A model generated the notes under the pieces. That model saw nothing but the letters and a program-made list of their open reading frames with translations, had not been told where the DNA came from and did no database searches. Shown here piece after piece: positions 7,822 through 14,106 of a DNA stretch of 26,970 nucleotides. The stretch is from an uncultured Prevotella sp. (GTDB taxonomy: Bacteria; Bacteroidota; Bacteroidia; Bacteroidales; Bacteroidaceae). Each line of letters starts with the position of its first letter. Position 1 is the stretch's first letter. The DNA lies in the NCBI GenBank assembly GCA_900543975.1, contig UQTI01000040.1:1-26970 (forward strand), in the 5' to 3' direction. The position numbers and the translations under genes are program-made.

Positions 7822-8922
7822 ATGAACCAACTGCAACAAATAGACCGTGAGATAGCTTATTGGAAGCGTGAGCGCCTAAAGCTTCTTCATCCCTTGCGCC
7901 AGCTGTTTTGGGAGTGTACGCTGCGTTGCAACATGCACTGCCTCCACTGCGGCAGCGACTGCAAGACCGACACCATAACCCCCGACATGCCGTTGGAGCA
8001 GTTTCTGACCGTGCTTGACGAGATAAAGCTCCACCAGCCACATGTGCCGACGCTTGTAAACACAGTGGGCGGTGAGCCTCTCGTGAGAAAAGACATCATA
8101 GAGTGTGGGCGTGCCATCACCGAACGCGGCTTCTATTGGGGAACCGTGTCAAACGGTTATCTGCTCGACGATGCCATGACCCGTGCCCTTGTCGGCGCAG
8201 GCCTGCGCACCATCGCCATCGATGTGGACGGCCCGCGTGAGGACCACAACTGGCTACGCGCCAACCCACACAGCTTCGACCGCGCCCTACAGGCCATTAC
8301 CTGCTTGCAACGCCACCCACGGCTGACGTGGGACGTTATAACCTGTGTCAACAAGCGCAATTTCCTTCACCTGGAGGAGACAAAACGTCTGCTCATTGAA
8401 GCGGGCGTAAAGAAATGGCGTTGCTTCACCATCATACCCATGGGACGTGCCAAGACACAACCCGACATGCTGCTCACCGACGAAGAGTTTAAAGAGCTGA
8501 TGGAGTTTATCGTCCGCACACGACGCGAAGGCAAAATCATGCTCAACTACTCGTGTGAAGGTTATCTCGGCGACTACGAAGGTCGCGCCCGCACCAACCA
8601 TTTTGCCTGTCATGCAGGTCTCACCGTCGCTTCTATTCTCAGCAATGGCGACGTGTCGGGCTGCCTAAGCATAAGAAGCCATTACAAACAAGGCAACATC
8701 TTCAGCGACGGCAGCTTCTGGGATATCTGGCAGAACAGGTTTGAGAAATACCGCGACCACAGTTGGATGCGGACAGGCCAATGTGCCTCATGCGACGCTT
8801 GGCACTACTGTCAAGGCAACGGCATGCACCTGCGCAACGACGACGGTAGCCTTATGCTCTGCCATCTTGACAAGTTAAGAAAGGCTGAAACGGCTGCACA
8901 AGAAGAAACGAATAACAAATAG
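7822..8922 (+). CDS. Radical SAM/SPASM enzyme, TIGR04133-like peptide maturase
   Basis: A 366-residue radical SAM protein. The [4Fe-4S]-SAM motif CNMHCLHC uses C36, C40 and C43 and sits in the string LFWECTLRCNMHCLHCGSDC. GGEPL follows (SAM-binding 'GGE' strand). The C-terminal SPASM region has cysteines at 263, 281, 321, 324, 330 and 347, expected to hold auxiliary Fe-S clusters. The layout (WECTLRCN.HC.HCGSDC near the start; NIF..GSFWDIWQNRF and a final CHLDKL) is what I remember of TIGR04133, the Bacteroidetes 'rSAM/lipoprotein system' enzyme, usually beside a small putative substrate. SPASM proteins commonly modify ribosomally made peptides. The small VYGPP protein encoded 16 bp downstream is the natural candidate substrate. 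The reaction cannot be read from sequence. Confidence 0.92.
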   Translation: MNQLQQIDREIAYWKRERLKLLHPLRQLFWECTLRCNMHCLHCGSDCKTDTITPDMPLEQFLTVLDEIKLHQPHVPTLVNTVGGEPLVRKDIIECGRAITERGFYWGTVSNGYLLDDAMTRALVGAGLRTIAIDVDGPREDHNWLRANPHSFDRALQAITCLQRHPRLTWDVITCVNKRNFLHLEETKRLLIEAGVKKWRCFTIIPMGRAKTQPDMLLTDEEFKELMEFIVRTRREGKIMLNYSCEGYLGDYEGRARTNHFACHAGLTVASILSNGDVSGCLSIRSHYKQGNIFSDGSFWDIWQNRFEKYRDHSWMRTGQCASCDAWHYCQGNGMHLRNDDGSLMLCHLDKLRKAETAAQEETNNK

Positions 8923-8938
8923 AAAAACAAACCCCATT

Positions 8939-9358
8939 ATGAACAAGGAAGAAACAAGCAAAAACAACATCAACGATGTTGAAGGCATCATAACGAGCGA
9001 CAACACAAGCACACCTGACAGCAAGTCGGCAAACGATGAGCTTGAGGTTGAAGTGGACAAGAACGATGTTATACACGCCGTTCTCGACAACAACGTTCAT
9101 ATAAACGATGACGGCTCGATAGAGGTCGTTGACATTGACGAGATGCCGGTCACCGTCTACGGTCCGCCTTCTTGGTTTGAAGGAAACAATGTCATCGTTA
9201 ACATAGACCCCATCACGGGAGAGCCAATCATGCCAGACCCCATCACGGGAGAAATTGTTATGGGCGACCCCAACACATTGGAAATAGACGACATGCCTGA
9301 CGTCTATGGCCCCGACCCTTCGTTGATTGATGACACGCAGGTCATTGACAACAACTGA
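8939..9358 (+). CDS. Small acidic VYGPP-motif protein, candidate radical SAM substrate
   Basis: A 139-residue, very acidic protein with no cysteine, signal peptide or membrane helix. It starts 16 bp after the radical SAM gene, which indicates tight coupling. The first ~65 residues are polar and Asp/Asn/Glu-rich, as in an extended leader. At 73-77 is VYGPP (after DEMPVT), and at 122-126 VYGPD (after IDDMPD). Both motifs follow a similar acidic-Met-Pro context. Between them DPITGE is repeated (about 90-106). The motif matches the two in the kinase A2 linker. Position beside a SPASM enzyme plus repeated Tyr/Gly/Pro motifs suggest a RiPP-like precursor or modified signalling protein, but there is no classical GG cleavage site or cysteine-rich core. 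It resembles no family that I can name with certainty. Confidence 0.85.
   Translation: MNKEETSKNNINDVEGIITSDNTSTPDSKSANDELEVEVDKNDVIHAVLDNNVHINDDGSIEVVDIDEMPVTVYGPPSWFEGNNVIVNIDPITGEPIMPDPITGEIVMGDPNTLEIDDMPDVYGPDPSLIDDTQVIDNN
9205..9252. repeat. 18-bp direct repeat inside the VYGPP protein gene
   Basis: AGACCCCATCACGGGAGA occurs at 9205-9222 and 9235-9252, a 30-bp period that keeps the frame and encodes the repeated DPITGE. DNA-level identity suggests a recent internal duplication. Confidence 0.9.
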
Positions 9359-9413
9359 TGGCATCGGTCACATGTAAACATAAAAACAATCACCCGACAG
9401 AAATATACCGATT

Positions 9414-9794
9414 ATGAAAAAATACTTGTATCTCAATAGTCGCGATGAGCTTTATAAGATTGACATCGCCAAGATAGTTTATTTTGAGGCTGAAGGCAAC
9501 TACACCAACTTCTACCTCAGCAACAAGCTCAAAGGGGCTGTGTGCATGAATCTCGCACAGATGCAGAAGCTTATAAAAGACAACCTGCAGGAAGCGGGAG
9601 CCGTGTTCGCTCGCGTAGGCAAACGCCACATCATCAACCTCGACTATGTGTACCAGATCAGCGTGTTGAAGCAGAAACTGGTGCTCAGCGACGGCGAGGT
9701 GTTCGTTTATCCCGTGAGCATTTCTAAAGATGCCCTTAAGAAGCTGAAGGAGATGTATGTAAACACTCTCTGCTCATCGGCAAACAACGATTAA
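9414..9794 (+). CDS. Free-standing LytTR DNA-binding protein
   Basis: A 126-residue protein made up almost entirely of a LytTR domain: the early strand KIVYFEAEGNYTNFYL (about 20-35), the recognition segment FARVGKRHIINLDYV (65-79, matching the family pattern 'F.R.H+S.IVN...I'), and a final strand VYPVSISKDALKKL. It has no receiver domain, so it is not a normal response regulator. LytTR domains bind direct repeats in promoters. With no receiver, control may come through phosphorylation by the nearby kinases, through partner binding or through its own amount; these are inferences. It starts 55 bp after the VYGPP protein gene and is probably in the same transcript. It may autoregulate the locus. 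Confidence 0.88.
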   Translation: MKKYLYLNSRDELYKIDIAKIVYFEAEGNYTNFYLSNKLKGAVCMNLAQMQKLIKDNLQEAGAVFARVGKRHIINLDYVYQISVLKQKLVLSDGEVFVYPVSISKDALKKLKEMYVNTLCSSANND

Positions 9795-9806
9795 AGGGAA
9801 AAGGAA

Positions 9807-9855
9807 AGAGTGAAGAGTGAAGAGTGAAGAGTGAAGAGTGAAGAGTGAAGAGTGA
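9807..9855. repeat. Heptanucleotide tandem repeat, 7 x AGAGTGA
   Basis: Seven uninterrupted copies of AGAGTGA lie between the LytTR gene (stop at 9794) and the FHA-like gene (start at 9970). The whole 175-bp gap is purine-rich on the + strand. Such repeats are prone to slipped-strand changes in length, which here would alter the leader of the FHA-like gene and not a coding frame. Confidence 0.95.
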
Positions 9856-9969
9856 AGAATTCGATAGCCTTTGAAAATGAAGGATGAAAAGTCGATAATG
9901 GAAAGAGGAAGGAAGAGAAAAAAAACGATATAAACGACAAACAAAAAAGATAAAGAACAAATAAAGACA

Positions 9970-10782
9970 ATGGACGAGAGATTATTTGGAAAGACCATTC
10001 TCATTGGACGTGAGCCGATAAACAACCGACTGCTCGTGTCGCTGAACCACAATGGCAAGAACTATTTTGCGCCAATAGGACAGCCGGGCTGTGTGCCCGA
10101 CTGTGTGAGCCGTTGCATACCAAACGAGAACAAGGCCCACTGCCGTCTTAACATCGACCCCACAGGCACGATGACCATTGAGAATGTAAAAGCAGAAAAC
10201 ATAACGTTTGTTGACGGCACACAGATCATGAAGAAGCGTGTCGCTGAAAGCAATGTTGTGGAGATGGGCAAGTATAAACATAAGGTTACCGTTGCGGAGA
10301 TAATAAACACAGCCACACTTATTGCCGCCAAAGTCAGTCCTGGGCAAGCAAACAGCGTTAATGGTGCAGCAGCAAATGCACTCGTAAAAGAGTTTGACAT
10401 TCGCCCATTGAAGGAGGTCTATGCCGATTTTCACCAGAAACAGCTTGACATACGCATACGTCAGCGCAACCTCAACCTCATGCGCGGCATTGCTCCCATC
10501 TTCACCATCGGTAGCGGTGCTCTCTCACGCCTGCCCTTAGGTCCCGAATTTACAAGTTTGACAGGCCTGCTGTTCTTCGTTGGTCTTGTTGTCACGATAT
10601 GGGCTTTCTACAAAGGCTATAACGACAAGAGCATTGAAGAGACGGACCAACTAACAGAAGAGTTCCAGCACAAGTATGTATGTCCCAACCCCGACTGTCA
10701 TCATTTCCTTGGCATGCGTCCCTACCACCTGTTACAGCAAGACAACAACTGCTCTTATTGCAAGTGTAAATTCAAGAAATAA
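9970..10782 (+). CDS. Membrane protein with a divergent FHA-like domain and a C-terminal zinc ribbon
   Basis: A 270-residue protein. Residues about 8-101 resemble a forkhead-associated fold: GREP (13-16), SR (47-48) followed by H57-CRL, then GTMTIENV, NITFVDGTQI (77-86) and NVVEMG (95-100), matching the family order 'GR, SR.H, NGT.VNG, ..G'. The usual N-G-T is degenerate here (N-I-T-F), so this call is moderate. Two hydrophobic stretches follow (about 173-190 and 197-217), then a zinc-ribbon-like end with C238, C243, C261 and C264. FHA domains bind phosphothreonine, so with four Ser/Thr kinases in the same locus this may be a membrane-bound reader of their output; that is inference. It is the last gene before an inverted repeat. 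Confidence 0.75.
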   Translation: MDERLFGKTILIGREPINNRLLVSLNHNGKNYFAPIGQPGCVPDCVSRCIPNENKAHCRLNIDPTGTMTIENVKAENITFVDGTQIMKKRVAESNVVEMGKYKHKVTVAEIINTATLIAAKVSPGQANSVNGAAANALVKEFDIRPLKEVYADFHQKQLDIRIRQRNLNLMRGIAPIFTIGSGALSRLPLGPEFTSLTGLLFFVGLVVTIWAFYKGYNDKSIEETDQLTEEFQHKYVCPNPDCHHFLGMRPYHLLQQDNNCSYCKCKFKK

Positions 10783-10797
10783 AAACCACAACAAAAC

Positions 10798-10842
10798 AAT
10801 CGGGTCATGGAAACCACACACTGCGTTTTCCATGACCCGATT
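10798..10842. terminator. Perfect 16-bp inverted repeat, probable bidirectional terminator
   Basis: AATCGGGTCATGGAAA (10798-10813) pairs perfectly with 10827-10842 across a 13-base loop. It lies between convergent genes, 15 bp after the FHA-like gene. On the + strand only three T follow; on the - strand the next bases are T-rich (TGTTTTGTTG...TTTTTATTT), so it fits the end of the - strand gene as well. Confidence 0.75.
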
Positions 10843-10862
10843 TCGGTAAAACAGAGCTATAA

Positions 10863-10980
10863 GATTTTTCACTTTTCGTTTTTCACTTATATAGGGGATT
10901 TTTCACTTTTCGTTTTTCCCTTTTCCCTTAATGGGCGTCAGCCTTTTTTTACCTTTTTACTTTTTTACCTTTTTACCTTT
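10863..10980. repeat. T-rich low-complexity block with an exact 22-bp direct repeat
   Basis: The stretch 10863-10884 is repeated exactly at 10897-10918 (starts GATTTTTCACTTTTCG). From about 10944 to 10980 there are irregular TACCTTTT-like repeats. On the - strand this is purine-rich sequence of the same style (GAAAAGTGAAAAATC) as the AGAGTGA repeat on the other side of the FHA-like gene. I see no gene here. Confidence 0.85.
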
Positions 10981-10986
10981 AAAAAA

Positions 10987-11892
10987 TCATTTCAGTCCTT
11001 CCACCGTATATCCAGCGTTTTTAAGGAGTTGCAAGAGTCCGTTCTCTCCAGCAAGATGCAAAGCACCCACAGCAAAGAAAGTAGGCTTATCGGCCATGAT
11101 GGCAGGCATCTTTTCCATCCACGCTTTATTACGGTTTTCAATCATAGCAGCTGTTTCCTCTGGTGTGGCATCACAACTGTTGCCAAGTTTCTCATCACTT
11201 GCTTTCTTCATAGCCACAAGATCCTGTGCATAGAAAGCATCAGTAAGTTCATCCATCACCTTAGCGTTGTAATCGCGATTACGAACGAAGCACATCAGCT
11301 GTTCCACCTGACGCTTCATCGGCACATCGTAAAGCAACTTGGCTTGCTGAGAGATAGTTTCCAGTCCTCCCACCGGCTCGTTGTTCTTCTTTGCCTGAGC
11401 CTGAAAATACTGGTCGAATGTAGACGAAGGGTCAAACTCGCCCATGTGGTTCGTCATGAATGTCACAAGCGTAAGCTGCACGAGCAGAGCCTGTGGTGTT
11501 ATGTGGCCCATCTGCTGCATGACCTCCTTGCTGCTGAAGCCCACGCTCATGAGATCCTTCAAGCAAGCATCGACCTCTTTAAACTGTGCTGGTGTGAGCA
11601 CATCCTTAATAGTTTTGCCGGCAGGAAGCTGCATATATTGCTGCATAACTTTTACCGAGTCGGCATTCTGCATGTCGCTCATCACCAGTTCACCATACAC
11701 CTGGTCGGTCTCTGTGAGAGCGGTCTTCACCTCACTTATTTTCTGCACAAATCCCACGTTGGCAAGATGGTGCGTACCGATGATGTAAGACGGTTTCTCA
11801 AGATTCTTACCAGAAATTTTGTAAAGCAACTGTGCGTTGGCTCCTGCACACACGGCCATGCCGAGGAACAGTGTAACAAATAACTTCTTCAT
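10987..11892 (-). CDS. Secreted TraB/GumN-family protein
   Basis: A 301-residue protein with a clear signal peptide (MKKLFVTLFLGMAVCAGANA, 1-20), so it is exported to the periplasm or outer membrane side. The mature part starts with LLYKISGKNLEKPSYIIGTHH, the first TraB/GumN motif (usual form 'GT.H' or 'GS.H'). It ends with FFAVGALHLAGENGLLQLLKNAGYTVEGL, the second hallmark ('VGA.HL.G..G....L...GY.V'). These histidines and acidic residues are thought to form a metal-dependent protease-like site related to the Tiki/EreA group; the substrate is unknown. Length is normal for the family. It is transcribed towards the signalling locus but shows no obvious link with it. Confidence 0.9.
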   Translation of the reverse strand: MKKLFVTLFLGMAVCAGANAQLLYKISGKNLEKPSYIIGTHHLANVGFVQKISEVKTALTETDQVYGELVMSDMQNADSVKVMQQYMQLPAGKTIKDVLTPAQFKEVDACLKDLMSVGFSSKEVMQQMGHITPQALLVQLTLVTFMTNHMGEFDPSSTFDQYFQAQAKKNNEPVGGLETISQQAKLLYDVPMKRQVEQLMCFVRNRDYNAKVMDELTDAFYAQDLVAMKKASDEKLGNSCDATPEETAAMIENRNKAWMEKMPAIMADKPTFFAVGALHLAGENGLLQLLKNAGYTVEGLK

Positions 11893-12218
11893 TTTTTAAT
11901 TACCTTTTAGTTTATTACCTTTAAAATTATTTTTTTGGTTATTAGCAAAAACGTTTTCTGCTGTTACAAATACAAATGTTGTAAATGCAATTGTTTTTTC
12001 AAAAAGTTCAAACTGTCGCAAATGGCCAATAACAGACCCATTATAAAGCTACAGTTTCATAAAAAAGGCTCTATTGTCATCGCGCACCGACCGAAGTACA
12101 CATGCACGCCGACCGAAGTACACATGTACACCGACCGAAGTACACATGTACACCGACCGAAGTACACACGCGCACCGACCGAAACGCGACGACAACAAGC
12201 TCATTTGAGAGAACTTCA
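11893..12218. other. 326-bp gene-free gap with a tandem repeat
   Basis: This stretch lies between the end of the sugar transferase gene and the start of the TraB-like gene, both on the - strand. It holds the 22-bp repeat array at 12087-12183 and AT-rich sequence upstream of the TraB-like gene. I found no clear -7 element for the - strand. The 99-residue open frame across it (11935-12234, +) is not credible as a gene: it follows a repeat whose period is not a multiple of three. Confidence 0.8.
12087..12183. repeat. 22-bp tandem repeat, 4.4 copies
   Basis: Copies begin at 12087, 12109, 12131 and 12153, with a partial fifth at 12175. Each begins CCGACCGAAGTACACA and ends with a variable 6-base tail (TGCACG, TGTACA, TGTACA, CGCGCA). 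The first 16 bases are identical in all four full copies. The spacing of two helical turns would put equal sites on one face of the DNA. Confidence 0.95.
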
Positions 12219-13931
12219 TTACTTGTTTAGCTGAAATTTCTCACTCTTACAGAACTTATAGAAGCCCACCTCATGCTTCTCTTCCACAGCACGGCATATC
12301 TGCCACACACGCTGTAGACAGTAGCCGCGTCCAACGGTCTTCTTAAATTCTTCCACATCGTCCTCGGGAATCATGAGCACGCCATCCTCAGGCTTGACCT
12401 TCTCAAACTGCTGTATGCGGTCGCCGAGATAGAAGTTGAGACTAAAGAAATGGAGCATCGGACTGCTCATGTAGCTATACATCTTTGTCATGTCAAAGCG
12501 TTGCTCTATCTGTGACGCCAACGGCTTGTCTGCCTTGGTGTTAAGCACAGCAGGCTGGAACGTGCTGTCAAGGGCGAGAAACAGTGCTACCACAACCGAC
12601 AGCGACAACCACACGACACGGTTCCGAAGGGCATCGTCCTTCTTCAGAAGTGTCATTATCGTGGCCACGCCCACAGCGGCAGGCAACAAGGCAAAGAGCA
12701 GATGCGACGGCGAGACACTGATGCTCTCAAGGGCGTGAAGCATGGCTATGTTGTCGGCAGCATGCTTGCCATGGAACAAGGTGTCGGGCACCACGCCTGT
12801 CTTGAGCACCACAAAGGCCACAGACAGCACCACACCGAGCACGCCCATCAGCCACGCATAAGCCTTGACAGCAGACATGCGGTTAGCCACAAGCCACACG
12901 ACATATTGGGCCATGAGCCAAGCCATGAACGGGTAGCAGGGCAACAGGTAGACGCTGCGCTTGCTCTTCGGGATGCAATAGAAGAAGAGAATGAGGCCGA
13001 ACGCCAGCCACACAAACACCTGCATGGGCTCTGCGCGATGCACGCTCTGCATGAAACCGCTCTTGCTGAACCGCTTCCACGGCAACACGAAGAGCGAGAA
13101 AACAAAGAGCAGCGTGTAAGGAAGCCATCCTGTTATGAGCGTCAGGAAATTGTACCAGAACGGATTCTCATGCGACTCATACGCCATCTTGCCCAACAAG
13201 CGGTCAATGTTTTCTTCCTTGACAAGACGCAGAAACTCGTCGCCACCTTGCAGATAGGCGGCATAATACCAGCACAAAGGCAAGACAAGCGACAGCAGAG
13301 CCGTCAGGCCTAACCGCCACACAGTGCTCCACAGGCTCTCACGCTGTGTGAGCATGAACACGCCCATCACAGCACAGGGCAGAAGCATGCCCACAGGCCC
13401 TTTGGTCAGCGTGGCACCGCTCATGCAGAGAATGGCAAGCCACGGCATGGTGTGCTTGCCCCTCTCCCACCATCTGAACATCAAAAAGAGAGCACCCACC
13501 ATAAACGCTGTGTTCACCATGTCCACACGACAGTTGATGCCGGCACGGTGCACCTCAAAGGCGGTGAGCGACAGCAAGGTGGCAAGCAACGCCATGTTTG
13601 CGTTCTTGCGCTTGGCGAAGAACACGAAACCGCCAACGCTCATGGCAACAAGTGCCAACGCCGACGGCAGACGCGACGTAAACTCGCTCACATGGCCTTG
13701 AAGAAGGGAGAAGAGAGCTATGCACCAATGGAAGAACGGTGGCTTGTAAGGGATGTCACCGCCATTGTTGATTGGCAGAATCCAGTTGCCGTGCTCTACC
13801 ATGGTATACGCCACCACCGCTTCACGCGGCTCACCTTTGCTATAGAAATCGGTGAGTCCGAGAAACGGCACCGTGAGCATCACAGCGATAACGCACACTA
13901 TCGTAAACGCCTTGTTGTAGTTGTTGTTCAT
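12219..13931 (-). CDS. ArnT/PMT-type polytopic glycosyltransferase (lipid-linked sugar donor)
   Basis: A 570-residue, highly hydrophobic protein with about ten or more membrane helices. Near the start is the GT-C fold signature of ArnT/PMT-like enzymes: FYSKGEPREAVVAYTMVEHGNWILP, then PYKPPFFHWCIALFSLLQG and EFTSRLPSALALVA. In this family the first periplasmic loop carries the catalytic acidic residue (here within KGEPRE). The family moves a sugar from a polyprenyl-phosphate carrier to lipid A, other lipids or proteins on the outer face of the inner membrane. The acceptor here is unknown. The last ~110 residues (from about 460) form a soluble domain. It is divergent from the LtaS-like gene, sharing a 175-bp promoter region, which suggests an envelope-modification pair. 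Confidence 0.87.
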   Translation of the reverse strand: MNNNYNKAFTIVCVIAVMLTVPFLGLTDFYSKGEPREAVVAYTMVEHGNWILPINNGGDIPYKPPFFHWCIALFSLLQGHVSEFTSRLPSALALVAMSVGGFVFFAKRKNANMALLATLLSLTAFEVHRAGINCRVDMVNTAFMVGALFLMFRWWERGKHTMPWLAILCMSGATLTKGPVGMLLPCAVMGVFMLTQRESLWSTVWRLGLTALLSLVLPLCWYYAAYLQGGDEFLRLVKEENIDRLLGKMAYESHENPFWYNFLTLITGWLPYTLLFVFSLFVLPWKRFSKSGFMQSVHRAEPMQVFVWLAFGLILFFYCIPKSKRSVYLLPCYPFMAWLMAQYVVWLVANRMSAVKAYAWLMGVLGVVLSVAFVVLKTGVVPDTLFHGKHAADNIAMLHALESISVSPSHLLFALLPAAVGVATIMTLLKKDDALRNRVVWLSLSVVVALFLALDSTFQPAVLNTKADKPLASQIEQRFDMTKMYSYMSSPMLHFFSLNFYLGDRIQQFEKVKPEDGVLMIPEDDVEEFKKTVGRGYCLQRVWQICRAVEEKHEVGFYKFCKSEKFQLNK

Positions 13932-13976
13932 AATGGTTGATTTATCCTTTTTGAAGCTTTTTCAGTTTTACAGCGT

Positions 13977-13984
13977 CAAAATTA
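13977..13984 (-). promoter_or_regulatory. Candidate -7 element for the sugar transferase gene
   Basis: CAAAATTA on the + strand reads TAATTTTG on the - strand, a match to TAnnTTTG, 46 bp ahead of the start codon. I see no good -33 element at the expected place. Confidence 0.45.
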
Positions 13985-14013
13985 CTAATAAAAAAACGGT
14001 TAACCTAAGCTAT

Positions 14014-14046
14014 TGTTGCACAATTGTTCATAATTTTATAATTTTG
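14014..14046 (+). promoter_or_regulatory. Candidate promoter of the LtaS-like gene
   Basis: TGTTG (14014-14018) and TAATTTTG (14039-14046) are 20 bp apart, fitting Bacteroidetes -33/-7 spacing. The predicted 5' leader is about 55 bases. Confidence 0.65.
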
Positions 14047-14063
14047 TCGTGAAAACATTATCT

Positions 14064-14082
14064 ACATCAATTTTTTTGATGT
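14064..14082 (+). other. Small hairpin in the leader of the LtaS-like gene
   Basis: ACATCAA (14064-14070) pairs with TTGATGT (14076-14082) around a loop of five T. It lies between the predicted transcription start and the ATG at 14107. It could affect translation or mRNA stability; no function is shown. Confidence 0.5.
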
Positions 14083-14106
14083 CAGAAGAACATTATCCTA
14101 ACAAGA

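Noticed and set aside
8939..9358. Reading the small acidic protein as a lipoprotein of the TIGR04134 type
   Set aside because: It has no signal peptide and no cysteine, so it is not the usual lipoprotein partner even though its position matches.
10807..11883. A 358-residue open frame on the + strand
   Set aside because: It lies antisense to the TraB/GumN-type gene, which has a signal peptide and both family motifs. The + frame has no recognisable domain and starts inside an inverted repeat.
12087..12183. Possible CRISPR array
   Set aside because: The variable part is only six bases, far shorter than a spacer, and no cas gene is near.
11935..12234. A 99-residue open frame across the 22-bp repeat
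   Set aside because: The repeat period is not a multiple of three, so the apparent peptide repeats are accidental, and there is no start signal or family match.
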